From: Monilinia fructicola
Taxonomy: Eukaryota > Ascomycota > Leotiomycetes > Helotiales > Sclerotiniaceae
Direction of reading: 5' to 3'
DNA: 64,000 nucleotides
Assembly: GCA_008692225.1 (NCBI GenBank)
Contig: VICG01000004.1
Span: 2,480,501 to 2,544,500, forward strand
Notes under the pieces: generated by a model
The model's input: the letters and a program-made list of their open reading frames with translations, nothing else
Database searches by the model: none
What the model was told of the DNA's origin: nothing
In this document: positions 37,566-50,126 of the stretch, in pieces
Numbering within the stretch: the stretch's first letter is position 1
Layout of the letters: each line of letters begins with the position of its first letter
Position numbers and translations under genes: made by a program

Positions 37566-37967
37566 TTGCTGAAGAAGACATCAGAAAGAGCATCCACCCA
37601 ACTCTGATGCTCCAATTCGTTTGTGCCTACTAGGTCATCATCATTATCATCATCACTACTTTATCTCGGGAACGTTAAAAAGACCCTCGCGAGTCCCAAG
37701 GGGAGAAAAATACGTACAGCTTAATACGCCCTAATACTTGACTATTATACTTTATCCGCAGCCTTATTTCTTACCATTATACTTTATATTAGGTCGTTGC
37801 TGTCAGGAACGTGTGGAGCGAACAATCATTAGTCTTGCTCTCTTCCTTTCCCATCTTACCTCATCGAAATTCGAAAATTCCATCCTCAAACCTCGCTGTC
37901 CGTCGTTCGACATTCCATACTATAAACTCATTTGTTGCCCAGTAAAACAAAAGAGGAAAACCATCAC

Positions 37968-38018
37968 CACTCACCACACCACACCACACCACTCCACACC
38001 ACACCACACCCCTCCTCT
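37968..38018. repeat. (ACACC)n pentanucleotide array
   Basis: About nine imperfect ACACC/ACTCC units roughly 115-165 nt upstream of the REG1-type start codon, probably within its 5' leader. Confidence 0.8.
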
Positions 38019-38131
38019 CGCCCTTCCCTTCCTCTCTTGTCCTTCTTTCCTCACTCAATTGTCGCCGATACACATTACACCTTATTCTACCTGATCATTA
38101 CAGTTTATACTGTATCTGACCAAGATCCACC

Positions 38132-39658
38132 ATGGCATCGACAGGTGCTCTCATACCTATGCCCATGCCAGTTGCAACGTCCGGTACCCTCGAGCCGACC
38201 TGGCAGGGGTAATTGGCAACACAACAGATGCAATGATGCTTCTCGAAGCTTGCTTTTCAGGATCCCTTAACCATCTCGCCCGTCGCCCTCATGACAAGGA
38301 AGACCTGAACTCATCAAGAGTGGCAACATTTTCATACACGAAGCAAATTCATCTGGAGTAAAACGATGGACCGATGGCATCACTTGGAGTCCAAGTCGTA
38401 TGGTAGGAAACTTCCTTGTTTACCGAGAGTTGAATAAACCTTTGCACCAGGAGAGAAAAAGAGAGCCACTGCGAAAGACAAGAACAAGGCATCCAAAAGA
38501 ACGTGGTGGTGGAGCAAATCAAAGTCGCGTTTACTCTTCTGTCCACGGAGCCCTCAGCAAAGATTTAGAACGTTCGTTGGTCGGTTCCTTGGTTGATTCG
38601 TACGACTTCAAAGAGGATGACATTTGTCTTATCAAGAAGACAATCACCATCAAAGTTAGAGATCTTACTCACCACATTGTTTTCTTATTACACAATCGAT
38701 GATGTTGTGTCTGGCAGACTTCAAACTCCACGATCGGAACCTCGATTCCAACACCTCAAGCCGCGCAGAGATATCATCCCAAAGCAAAAGCTACAAGCAC
38801 CCTCCCGATGATCCAAATGTTTTGAACGAAGATGATGATGTGCGTGAAAATCACTCATCCTTTCAGAACAATTCGGGCCGAGGCGATTACAACTTCGCGA
38901 ATCGAAATGCGCCGCGATTACCCGCACCATCTATGAATAACATGCCATACCAATCTAACAATTTCTTCGCCAACAATCATTACGCGATGGGAGTTGGCCC
39001 CACATCATATAACCTCTCATCATATAACGGAAGCCTTCCTGCGGTAACCTCCGGTGCCAGCTCATACAACACAAACCTCTCTGGCGCAATCCCGAATACC
39101 GTCTCTCCTTATAACGGCGCCATTCCTGCAACAAGTTCAAATGGCGGCTCTTATGCACAATACGCACAAGTCCCCGGAATGTACGACCAAAAGCCTGAAA
39201 CATACGGAAATGTCTACAGACAACGCCACAATTCCAACCCTAGCATGAATACAACGCCGCTTGGTCACAGACCATCAGGTTACGGCCAACAATCGCTCGG
39301 TTCTGGAGTTCCCGAGGTGGTATCTGGAATGTCAGGAATGCTCCAGGGTCAAATGGGCTCCAGAAATCCACATGAGACTGGAATCCCCGGAATGTTCCAG
39401 GGCCAAATGGGATCGAGAAACCTCAATGAGACGGGGTATACTTCCGGAAGCATTTATCAATCGAGAGACAGCCCCAACACTCCTCATGGCTATTCTCAAA
39501 CACAACGAGCCTTGCCGGCGTCCAACCAGCCATACAACCCACAAGCCACCAACCAATACAATCAACATATGGAAGCCTCGCCGGGTAACGCCAGCGCTGG
39601 CCATGCCCATTACATGATGAACACTCAAGCAAACTGGCCTTCGCCAAACGGCGTTTAA
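38132..39658 (+). CDS. REG1: Gti1/Pac2 (WOR1/RYP1/SGE1/REG1) morphogenesis regulator; six frame breaks
   Basis: A fungal-specific DNA-binding master regulator; the Botrytis orthologue REG1 controls conidiation, secondary metabolism and late infection. Single exon. The conserved globular domain is recognisable in pieces in different frames: GALIPMPMPVATSGTLEPTW, IGNTTDAMMLLEACFSGSLN, ARRPHDKE, IKSGNIFIHEANSSGVKRWTDG, WSPSRMVGNFLVYREL, SLVDSYDFK, LIKKT, SYYTIDDVVSGRL, PRRDI. The long Gln/Asn/Ser/Gly/Tyr-rich C-terminal region is open from 38699 to the stop. Between 38207 and 38806 the frame changes six times. Three bases seem missing (GGGG at 38206-38209, near 38304-38307, CCTTT at 38439-38443). 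Three seem extra (AAAA 38495-38498, TTTT 38680-38683, CCC 38800-38806). The net length stays a multiple of three (about 508 aa) and no in-frame stop remains, so assembly error is likelier than decay. Confidence 0.88.
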
Positions 39659-41465
39659 AGACTGTTTATTGAAGGCAGGCTGATATTTCAATAAAAATAT
39701 TTGACTGAGTCGTTATACCTCCATCGAAATAGAAACTCTCGTACCACAAGGCTTCGTGCATCCCTTCCTTTCCGTGGCTAGACTCCCTCCAAGTCAGTGA
39801 CGGGTGCAAAGCTGGGGCTTCAGTATAATGTCTGTGTATTTCGAGAGCGCGCTGCCCTTTTCTAATTGGAAAGCAGTGTTGCGGCTTTCACCATATTGTA
39901 AGCTTCCTGTGTCGACGGGGAAGACTTGTCACTTCCATTTTGGTTATACGAAAAGGCTTTTATGAAATGGAGTCTTTTGTGGTTGATTTACTGGTTGATG
40001 AAGCCTTATTTTTCATTTCAATTGTCTAAATACATGTATGTATATATGGGTTATGGATGATTGCCGGCGCCGGCGTATATATGGGGTCATGGGTGATTGC
40101 CGGGGCGGGCGTATGTGCACTGCAAAGATTCAGTGGCGATGTTCTTGGAATGGTCGATGATCGCAATGTATGGGTGGATACCATTGTTATACCACTGTTG
40201 GACGATGATTCCGACGGTATTATTTTATTTTTGTTTTTGTGAGCGACGTTGATATCATTTCCCGACGCGGATGTGTACTTATCATTCTATAGAGATTACC
40301 CAACAGAGCGATCTCTTTTCAATGGACTGGAATTAGTAACCGCACATCAATGTATTGTTTTTGTTTTGGCTTGAAAGGAAGATGGATCTGATAGAGGAGC
40401 CATGTCTTCGTTCAACTTTGTATTTTGTATCCATTATTTTTGTTTACAGTATCATAATTTGTCTTTCTTCATACCTTGATGGTTTTATGTAGAGAATAGT
40501 ATTCGTGTATATGTATATCTAAATATATTTACATACATGTCATGATAGCTTTCTTCATGGTGCTTTTCGCTTTTTCGGTCTCCCGGGTCTTGGTGATCGA
40601 GTAGTATTTCTTCAATGACGTACTAGGTATAGAGCAAAATCTATTGCATCTCTTGCATATGTAAGTACCTAGTAGGTAGGTCATAAGTGATATAAATTCA
40701 AATACTTTAAACTTCATCTGAACTTCATCTTCATCAAACAATTGTAATACTCTACTCTAAATAAACGCGCGGCTATTGGTTGTATCACCCGCATCCTCCG
40801 CTTACCAACTCTATATTTCAATCCGTTAGTGGAAAACCATACTTTTGATTCATCTGATTTAATATCAAGGTTTTAATCCAAAACGAAACCGAAATCTTAT
40901 TTTCTAAAGTAAATTGTGTTTAAATTGAGTTCCTACGATTGACTTTTTGCATATAACTGTCAAACTTGCAGCAAAACCTTCTTTTAAATTGAGGTTAAGG
41001 AATCAGGATGCAATGAATACATCTGCAATAATGGGCAGACAACAATTTCTTATGCTTCGTAAAGGAGGCATAAATGCGAATATGGGTCTGAGGATTGTGA
41101 GATGTACGCATGTGTTTACCCGGCCTTCCGAGACGAATCCTTTCCAGGTCGATTTCTAGGGGGGGAAGTAATGCAGGTTTGAGTTTGTCGGATAGAAATG
41201 AAAGGGCGCTCTTTTCTGATATGTATGTGACATTGCTGGTGGTGCGGGGAGGCTGGTGAGGATTCGGGACGGGAGGCTAACGAGTCATAGATCGCAACGG
41301 GAGAGGGGGATCATGCGGTATTCGACGGCGAAGGGTGAGAAAAGGGAAAGGTAGGGGAGTCTTTCTTTTCGGGCGTGGATGCTGCCATGTAGCTTTTTGG
41401 AGGGGCATCCCTATCACGTGATTATATGTCGAGAGGAGGTTTGGAAGGATGGTAGATGAGATGAG
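39659..41465. other. 1.8-kb intergenic region between two plus-strand genes
   Basis: 3' flank of REG1 and 5' flank of cardiolipin synthase. A plus-strand frame at about 41013-41159 starts with an Arg-rich stretch and could be an upstream mitochondrial-targeting exon of the next gene, but I cannot connect it convincingly. Otherwise nothing is seen. Confidence 0.5.
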
Positions 41466-42569
41466 ATGGCAGGGGAAATAGGATGGTTTGGCTACGTGGC
41501 CATGATAATCCTACTAGATTTCGAATTTTCCTGCACTTTCACATCAAGAAAGACTAACAGAATCTCCCCCCTCCAGCAAACAACCAACGCCCCCGCCCAC
41601 ACCCCTCAAAAAGCCCCTCGAAGTTCTAAAATCCATCAAACAGCTCACCCCCACGAAAACATCTACACCATACCTAACATACTCACCTTCTCCCGACTCG
41701 TTGCCGCCCCTATCTGTGGATACCTCGTTCTACACGATCAACATGCGTGGGCTGTAGCACTCTTTGCTTATGCGGGTATCACGGATCTGGTGGATGGATG
41801 GATTGCGAGGAAATGGAATTTGCAGACGGTAGTGGGCACAGTTATTGACCCCATGGCCGATAAAACTCTGATGACAATTTTGACGGTTTGTTTGGCGATT
41901 AAAGGGGGGTTGCCTAGTATGTTCTCCCTTTTCTTGTTCTTCTCTATCCCTTACCCAGATGCACTGCTATCCTTTCGCTTTTCCCAAATGTCGAAACCAC
42001 CAATCCTGTGATTCTAAAAATTGCAAAACTAAACAATGCACTCATAACATTAGTCTGGCTCGCAACCATAATCCTCGGCCGTGATATCGCACTCGCCATT
42101 TCTGCAATCTACTGGCGATGGATTTCTCTTCCTCCCCCAAAAACGTTTTCCCGTTATTGGGATTTCTCGCTGCCGTCGGCGGAGGTACATCCAACTACTA
42201 TTAGCAAATATAATACAGCACTTCAGTTGGGATTGATTGGGGCAACGACGGCGTTGCCGTTAATTAGTTGGGATTTGGGCGTAGCTATGACGGGGTTTCA
42301 GTAAGTTTTTCTTTTCTCTTTTTGTGTCTTGCAGAGAGAATGGAATACAAGGCGATGGTAGGAATGGAGAGAAGGATGCAAAATTCACGAAGGAATGATA
42401 GAAATAAGTACACTGACAAACAAATAGATACCTAGTGGCCACAACCACCATTTGGAGTGGAATGAGCTACATCTACACCAAAGACGCAGTTAAGATAGTG
42501 AATCAACAGGGCGTCTCGAAGAAGGAAATTGAACAAAAACCAAAAATGCAAACCAAAAAAGAACAATAG
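41466..42569 (+). CDS. CRD1: Mitochondrial cardiolipin synthase (CDP-alcohol phosphatidyltransferase)
   Basis: Makes cardiolipin from CDP-diacylglycerol and phosphatidylglycerol in the inner mitochondrial membrane. Exons 41466-41916, 42054-42300 and 42428-42569 give 279 aa with consistent phases. The CDP-alcohol phosphotransferase signature DGWIARKWNLQTVVGTVIDPMADK is present at about residues 110-140 (DG..AR...G...D...D, split here only by family-usual spacing). It is preceded by NIYTIPNILTFSRLVAAPICGY. Downstream, LGRDIALAISAIYWRW, ISLPPPKT, YWDFSLPSAEVHPTTISK and SYIYTKDAVKI are typical of fungal Crd1. The 5' end is uncertain: a good branch point and acceptor (CTAAC ... CTCCAG, about 41551-41577) lie in the present first exon. 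The true protein may therefore begin in an upstream exon with the targeting peptide, and the ATG at 41466 may be inside an intron. From 41578 on the gene is intact. Confidence 0.9.
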
Positions 42570-44462
42570 AAACGAAAGGCATGGATGTTTCAAGATAGAT
42601 GTTAGCATTATATGTAGTAATAGGGATCCAAATTGTACATACACACGTCATCCTGTCGCAGAATGTAGAGATATGTATAGTATAGCTATGATAGAAATTG
42701 AAGCTTTGAAGCTTTGTTAAACATGCATCGTATATCAAAATATGAATGGTGGATTTCGGAAGGCAGTGATTATAATTATAGTTCATTTTCACGGAGCTCC
42801 GTATGGGTAGCTGAAACCAATATTATATTCATCTCATCAATATAATCTGAATGCCATCGCTATTCATCTAACTCATTCACTTCTCTCCACTTCACTCCGA
42901 TCAAACCTCCTATTCGCCGCACTTCAACACAATTCACTCCAACAAACTTCGCACCTCGCTTGGATCCTCTTAATCTCTTCATTCATCCAACATCCTGACG
43001 TTTTGTTGCATATCTACAAGTGTCAAATTTCGGAGTACTTTCTCCAAAAGTTCTTCTCTGCCAAACCAAAATGCTTCATATCCGATATCGAATTCCAGCT
43101 TCCTAGGAGAACAGCACCATGAGGTGCGGAACAGGATTGGATTAAAATGGATGTTCTCTGTGTAAACACCATCCATGGATTACTGCAAGATTCATCCATT
43201 CACTTCAACTTTACTCGTTACATTCACTTACAATTATATCACCGATTCCAGATTCCCAGACTGTTGTTGCATATCGACAATACGCATTGAATCTCCTTCC
43301 AAGAGGCTATCGAAGGGAGATCGAAAAGCTTCACATTCTATCCTATTGTCATGTTCTCTCTGCGTTATACGGGGTAAAGAAAATGCAACGAGTTGGATCG
43401 GATATTGCTCTTTGCTATTCAACTCCACCTTCATCATCTGCTATAGTTTCACTTCCCTTCGCCATTCCCCACCCAACCCCCCTTCACACCCATCCGCAGA
43501 TCCCCAGATCCCACCCCCTATGCTCCGGGACCACCCATTCAAAAATGAAGAGCAACAGACAACCAGATCATGAATACTCTCCCCCGACTCCCTCACTTGC
43601 ACAATAGCACAATAGCATAGCCAAGGGAGAAGGAGTTCAGCAGCACATGCATTGCTATCATATTCTGCCAATACGCATACACACACGCACACACATCACC
43701 GTCAAGCATCCATCACGGCAATCTTCCTCAATCCGAACATGAACAGCCACAAACAGTACTTTCTCCTCCCCACGAGCGCACCCTCACAGATACAATCACC
43801 CCCCCCCCCCCAAATAACATGAGAATCCGTCGTCCTAAAAGCCCCAAATAGAAACCTTAGAATGACAAGATCACTATCAAACAAGTCCTTTGGTCTCTAT
43901 CCGGAAGATCACCGGGGCAGCGATCCCAATCTTGAAAACGTGAGGGGATCGCCGGGGACTGTGTTCGGCGACTTGACACTTTGGATATGTGCTGCTTCAT
44001 TACCCCGAAACGGTTTCCAGCGGACTGAGAAGTCTGATGGGCGATTGTAATTTATCACCCCCTTTTTGTTCTTTGAGCGCTGTATCATCTCGTTCTTAGG
44101 GCCTCCTTTATTCGTGTGATGCGAAGTTGGCAATGGAGGGTGGTGGTAGCTAGCAAAAGCTTGAAATCAAGAGTTAGCTTGAAGTATCAAGAAATGAATT
44201 TCGTTCATGTATTATAGTGGATGTTGATACCTTAGCCATGTCGGCTATGTTTAGATTGGAATGTATGACCTGTACAAAGCCCCGGTTGCTTCCCCCATCT
44301 AGAAGCTTGAGCGAATATCTCCTTAGAGTGATGATAATATCTTTACAATGTGACATTCTGGACACGTTCTACAGATCCAATGCAGTTTATCCACCCACCT
44401 GACCTCCTTAAACGCCATCGCCATGCATATTGATACATTCTCATTTCTCCATCATAACCTGA
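42570..44462. other. 1.9-kb intergenic region between convergent genes
   Basis: 3' flanks of cardiolipin synthase and MTO1. A run of about 13 C (about 43799-43811) and a CACACA tract (43675-43697) are present. No gene is seen. Confidence 0.55.
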
Positions 44463-46628
44463 TCACATCATGTTCTCCTCGACCTCACCCACCGTATCCC
44501 TCCCCTCCCTCTTCCTCGAAACCTCCTGAAACATGTTTGCCTTTTGAGCCGCTCTCGACCTTTCCCTCACAAATGCCAACAACCTCAAGCACCCACTCGG
44601 CGTCATCCCCTCAATTCTCCTCGCTTGTCCCACACTCTCGGGCCTCGTCATCTTCAGTACCGATTTCTCATGCATAGAAATACCATGTATAGAATCATAA
44701 TCGAGATCCACTGGTAACTTGAGCATTTCATCTTTTTGAAAGACTCTCTGCGCTGCTTTTTGTTGTGCGACATATGGCGCATAGACGGCTTCAAGACCAA
44801 CCCTGTCTCTGATTCGTTGGGAGTAATTTAAGATTTCTGGAATACGGCTTGAGAAGTCGTTGATTGTAACGTCACGGATACGTAAAACATCCATGGCATT
44901 TCGCATAGTACTGTCGTTTGATACTTTGAAGCCGTCATTGATCCAGACTGGAGCACTGAATGTACTCCTTTCAAGCGCTGATTTGAGACCCTCCATTTGA
45001 GTGACCTCGTCATTGAAAGCAGACCAGCGTTTTTCTCCCACTACTCCGGCCAGTCGTCCCTTTTCCGTGAGTCGCAAATCAGCGTTGTCGGCTCGTGCGC
45101 TCATACGATATTCGCTGCGAGATGTGAACATACGGTAGGGCTCAGAAACACCTTTAGTGATGAGATCATCAATCATAATTCCGATGTAACCGTCACTGCG
45201 AGATAAAACTAATTGGGGTAGTGATTGTGATGCCAGTCCGGCGTTAATACCGGCTATGATGCCTTGCGCGGCTGCTTCTTCGTAACCTGTTGTGCCATTG
45301 ATTTGGCCAGCGAGGAAAAGACCCTGGATCGCCTTGGTCTCGAGTGTTGCTTTAAGACTGCGGGGGTCGACATAATCGTACTCTACGCCATAGCCCGGGG
45401 CGGTCATTGTAACATTCTCCAGACCCGGGATAGTCTTCAAAAGTTGCTCCTGAGCTTCTGCTGGTATGGTCATGGAGATACCATTAGGGTAGATAATATC
45501 GCTGTTGAATCCTTCAGGTTCCAGCCATACAATGTGCCTCTCTTTGTCGGAGAATCGTATGACTTTAGATTCCAGCGATGGACAGTACCTGGGGCCTTTC
45601 ACGGTCTCTCTAATGTGAATAGACTTGTCTAGATTATCGCGCACCACGGCATGTGAAGCTTCATTCGTATATGTAGCATGGCACAGTAATTGTTCTTGGA
45701 CAGACACAGTCTCATTGAGGTAACTGAATGGCGTCGGTGGCTGATCTCCTGGCTGTATGGCAAGATTCTTGAAGTCGATTGATCCCTTTAAAAGTCGAGG
45801 AGGCGTCCCCGTCTTCAGTCTTCCCAAGGTAAATCCAGCATCCTTCAGCGATTTGCTTAAGCCAAATGTCGCCGCTTCACCCATGCGCCCCGCAGGATAA
45901 CACTCCAAGCCAATGTGGATTTCCCCACCAGAAACGTACCAGTCGTGATCACCACTTGCTCAGTAGGTATAATTTCCCCAGATTCCAGTCGGACGCCCGT
46001 AATTTTACCACTTTGCGCCTCACCCTCCTTCGAGACAATGATATCCGCCACACTACCCGTCACAATTGAAAGATTTGGATAGGCTTCCAATTCTTCCCGC
46101 ATATGTTTTTTATATAAATCCCTATCAATTTGTGCTCTGGGACCCTAATAGACCATTAGCACAAGATATCGATCACCACCATCATATTTACCACCTACCC
46201 AAACCGCAGGTCCTTTCTTCCTATTCAAGACCTTGAATTGCACTCCCGCCTTATCAATGATTCTTCCCGCAACCCCATCCAGCGCATCCACTTCCCTCAA
46301 CATAGTTCCTTTCCCTATTCCCCCAAAACTAGGATTGCAAGAACAAACACCAATGTTCTCAAGCTTCGGTGTAATCAGTGCAGTCCTAGCTCCTGCTCGT
46401 GCAGCACCAGTACAGGCTTCTGCTCCCGCATGACCTCCTCCAATGACGACGACATCGTATGGTCTAAGAATAGAGTTAGTCGCGGAACGAAGGGCTGGGG
46501 GTGGAGGGGCGCAATTGATACCTTGTGCCTGCTGCTACACTCGCAAAAGACTTTCTTTGAAGAAGTCGGTTTCTGGCGAGAGACCGTACTAATGGGCGAC
46601 CATATGCCACTGCGAGGTTTCTATTCAT
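44463..46628 (-). CDS. MTO1: Mitochondrial tRNA uridine-modifying FAD enzyme MTO1 (MnmG/GidA family); one frame break
   Basis: Together with the GTPase MSS1 it installs the 5-carboxymethylaminomethyl group on wobble U34 of mitochondrial tRNAs. Exons 46628-46522, 46463-46199 and 46144-44463. The N-terminus is Arg/Ser-rich (mitochondrial targeting), followed by the dinucleotide-binding [13 protein letters not shown]. Next come [57 protein letters not shown] and [17 protein letters not shown]. The C-terminal domain includes [15 protein letters not shown]. One base appears missing in exon 3 near 45922-45930: the conserved [19 protein letters not shown] segment is split between frames at a CC/GG run. 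Adding one base makes the total coding length 2055 nt (684 aa), in line with fungal homologues. The gene is otherwise perfect, so I call it functional with a consensus error. Confidence 0.94.
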
Positions 46629-47551
46629 ATTTGCATTTCGAAATCGTTTGTGCAACTCTCGAATCAATGAAGAATTTATTGGCGGGATTATTTTTCTATT
46701 TCTGAGCGTATCGGATATTTTTTTTTTTGCCCCTCGCCGATTGGCCGCATGGATCCTCGCTATTCGAGGCAAATTGACAGCAACATTGGCGTTTCCAATT
46801 CGCTACTGCTAGCTATTATATATCAAGAGTGAAATTGTAGTTACTATGGGATCAGCGATTTCTTCATTTTCTGCAGTGATATGGTCTTTTTTCAAGCTAT
46901 TTTTGTACTTATAAGGCCCCTTGCGCACAATTGCAAAACACCTGCCTCGAGCCAGGAGGGCTAGAACTATCCAATGTAATGTCATACCTGACAGCTCTTC
47001 GTCCAAGCTTACCAGAACTACTTTTCAACTGTCTGATTCTGGACCAGACATCGAAACCATGATTTGAATAGATTGTAGGTCGAGAGTATCAACGTTTGTT
47101 CCATCTACAAACATTCAAGATCAGATTCAGATAGAGAACAAAAAGCGTCCGTATTAGATTGATGGTGATATAAGGATGAGGGAATTCGCGACAATGCCAT
47201 ACGCCGCTGTCCAGTTTCTACAAGAGTGAGGTTGAATGCATAGTCACGGCATTGTTATCCGTATTTTGGATATCCTATCCTATTTCATTTCATTTCATTC
47301 CCATGTATGTGCCTATCTGTTCAATCTCCATCGTATATACATTAAATTTTCTCTAACAGCCCAATAGCAAAATATGGACAAATATTAACGAACTGGGTAT
47401 GGAGGACGACTAGATAGGGATGTCTCAACCAAACACCGCCTACAGAAACTCCAATGTTGTCCCTTAAAAACCATGCAGCCAACTGCATCCCAGAAGTATA
47501 TGTAAAGCCACCCCTAAAACATTAAGAATGCACCTGTTGATCGTGTCTGGT
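46629..47551. other. Intergenic region between two minus-strand genes
   Basis: Promoter side of MTO1 and 3' flank of the AVT transporter. No gene is seen. Confidence 0.55.
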
Positions 47552-50126
47552 CTATTCGGCATGAATAAGATCTTTAGGCAAGAAAGCCCAAATTGTACCC
47601 ACAATCGCCATCACAGAGCTAATAGCAATTAAGCAATAATCCAAGATTAACTCTCTCCTGCTAATCTCCTTTCCAAAAATCTTGACATAGAATAGAAGCG
47701 GCAAAATAACACAAATCGAAAAGCACAAAGCCGAACCCATGAATGCCATAATACTATCGAACGCCGGAAAAATTATAGCGATGATCACGAACACGATGAG
47801 AACCATGATGCGAATGACGACTTTGAGGATGCCGCGAGTGTAGCCTGAAATCCCGGTAAGTGCCTGCGATTCGGGCATGGAGCGAGAATCAAACCCGCAA
47901 AGCAATTCGATTGTCGATACGATGGGGCGGGCATTCAGGGGAACCTTGGTCAAAGGAATAATCGCAATAAAAACGCATATCATAAGAGATAAGCTGCGGG
48001 GGTAGCTTGAGTTTCCAATAATGTTGGCCGTTACTTCGTCCATGACATTGTCTGTATAAAAGTTAGCAGCTAGCTGGTATAATAGCCCCTGCTAAAGAAA
48101 CTATGATTGAGAGCAAGAAGAATGGGCTAACGAAGAAGAAAAATACAAGATAGTGTAATGGTGCTTGAAATCTAAAGACTGATGGGACTATACCTCCAAA
48201 CATTAGTATTCCAGCCAACGCAGTGGTAGCATCGAGCACGTACTATGAAGTGTTAGCACAATGTAGAGGTGGAGGGAGAATAGAGCTTACTGTAAAACTG
48301 AATGTATATTTGACCGCCTTATCGAACTTATGCGTATGTCTCATGTCGCGATAAATATTGGGAAAGACCGAGTGTCCTCCCCAAGGGGACATCATCAATC
48401 CAAATGAAAGTGGAAGCGTGAGCCACTTCAAAGCAATAGAGTCAGTAAGGAGTACAATGGCCAAAAAAACATCACCAAAATCCTCAATCTTGAAAAATTC
48501 GGGCTAGTGAAGGATTATTCGTATTGGGTCTGGTCGTTGATACTCGAATGTACCAGTACGGATAGGACTTTGAATGTTTACCAAAGCGATGTTCGATATG
48601 TGAGGGAATTCGAGCATGAGGATAAATAAAAGAACGAAACCAAAAAAAGTAACATGCAGATTGACTTACGTTGGCTGGAAATATGTATTGGGTTGCTGGC
48701 TCCAGTAAAGAACCGGGAGTTCGTGGCGTTACAAAACCGTCAATTAGTATTATCAATACAACTATAACAGTTAGTCGAGTGTCGGAGTTGGGGATCTTTG
48801 TTACATACTGGAAAAGCACGATATTATCCCAAGAATGCTAGTAAAACTCAACAAACGTAAAGGGACAAAATTAAGCGGTATTAACAGAAGACCGCAGAGG
48901 ATTTTCCACTCGTTTACGCCCACGGAGGGAATTAGCGAGTTTAAGGAATCTGCGAAGAGAACAATCAAAGCGACACATGCCGCAAGAAGCTCCATGGTGA
49001 AAAGTATACTAGTTGCTATGTTTGCCTTGCGGCCATAGGATGCATGGGCAAGGTCTGCGAAACTTAGGAGACTGTGATCCCGATCCATACATTTAGCCAA
49101 TAACTTTGCAGTATATGATGTTACCAGGGCCGATAGCAATAGTAATATCATACCGCATAACAATCCCGAATACTTCAGGCCCATTGGGAGACTGAGCAAA
49201 CCAACTCCAATGAGGACATTTGTAGAGTTAAGGATTGTTTGTGGGAGGGTGGACTGCCCCTCAACCACAAGCACAATTTTTCCATCTTCTTCGACCTCTT
49301 TAACAACCAGAGGCAGATGTTCACTGTCTGCAACGTTTGCACCTGAAGCTTGTTGTTGTCGCCAGAGTTGGCCGGCATGAACCATTGATGATTCATTTAA
49401 GGTTGAACGTAATGTTCCGTAAGATGTTCCATAGCTTCCTGCTAAAGGAGTTGACAGGTGAGGAGCAATCGCGAAAATAGATTGGCCTCCCCTTACACTT
49501 CCTTGGACGCTTTCGTAATCGCCTTCATTGAGACGCTCTCCTTCTGACTTCTTGTGACCGACAACTCGAGACAGGTTGCTCATTATTTCATCTCCAATTG
49601 CAGATTCATCATCAACTGCATTATCTGAAGTCGATCTCCGTAGCTGCTCTCTGATCAAGGAGGAGCGAGGTATTCGTCCATAATCCGTTTGCAATCCTCC
49701 ACTTTCTGGATCTTCGTCGCCATTTCCTCCATTGATTTCCTCAGCAAATACGAATGATGGCCGGCGCGGAGTAATCTCATGGAAACCGGAAGCTCGGGTC
49801 AAACTTCGCGCGAAGTTTTCGATACTGTTCACACCTCCAGCATGGGCAAGAGAGGTGAATCGCATAGCAATCGAAGACCTTGGAAAGAAGAATTAGCCAT
49901 GCATATATGCGACAAGGGAAAGAAACGAATACCTTCGTCTTCTGAGGCCTTCATCCTCTCCGTTGTGATCACCAGGAACTAAATAATCAGATTCTGCGGA
50001 TGGGGAGAAATCACCAGAGTCAAATCGTACACTTCGATTACTACTGATAGAGCCTCTGGGTGATCCTGATGTACCATGTTCATATTCGTAAAAGGATGTT
50101 GGATTCCGATTGGGAGGGAGTGCCAT
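47552..50126 (-). CDS. AVT-type vacuolar amino-acid transporter (AAAP family)
   Basis: A predicted vacuolar amino-acid/proton exchanger related to yeast Avt1. Six exons (50126-49933, 49878-48809, 48761-48670, 48425-48291, 48242-48194, 48051-47552) total 2040 nt (679 aa) with all phases consistent. The first about 265 residues are a hydrophilic, Ser/Arg-rich cytosolic region with a conserved GGVNSIENFARSLTRA and RRPSFVFA, typical of fungal Avt proteins. Then come about ten membrane helices starting at STLPQTILNSTNVLIGVGLL, including LPMGLKYSGLL, SFADLAHASYG, DGFVTPRTPGSLLEPA, MSPWGGHSVFPNIYRDMR and KVPLNARPIVSTIE. Introns 1 and 3 require AAG acceptors (TTCCAAG|G; TTGAAG|T), and intron 3 is long (244 nt). 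Intact. Substrate cannot be told from sequence. Confidence 0.92.

Larger units (their letters stand above)
31721..38131. other. 6.4-kb gene-free region upstream of the REG1/WOR1-type regulator
   Basis: No supported gene on either strand; frames are short and unrecognisable. It includes two TACTCCGTA motifs (32794, 34296), a GTACAGT palindromic tandem near 33105-33124, a TATATC/(TA)n tract (35170-35220), a CAT/CAC trinucleotide tract (37430-37565) and ACACC tandems (37968-38018). CT-rich DNA at 37130-37330 and 37840-38060 looks like a long 5' leader and promoter of the downstream gene (inference). Confidence 0.6.

Noticed and set aside
37368..37607. His-rich open frame (long run of HH pairs)
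   Set aside because: It is created by a CAT/CAC trinucleotide tract and all three plus frames stay open through the repeat; no domain and no flanking coding signal.
38132..39658. Treating the REG1-type gene as a pseudogene
   Set aside because: No in-frame stop remains once the homopolymer steps are allowed for, and the conserved residues are intact; true decay would also show substitutions and stops.
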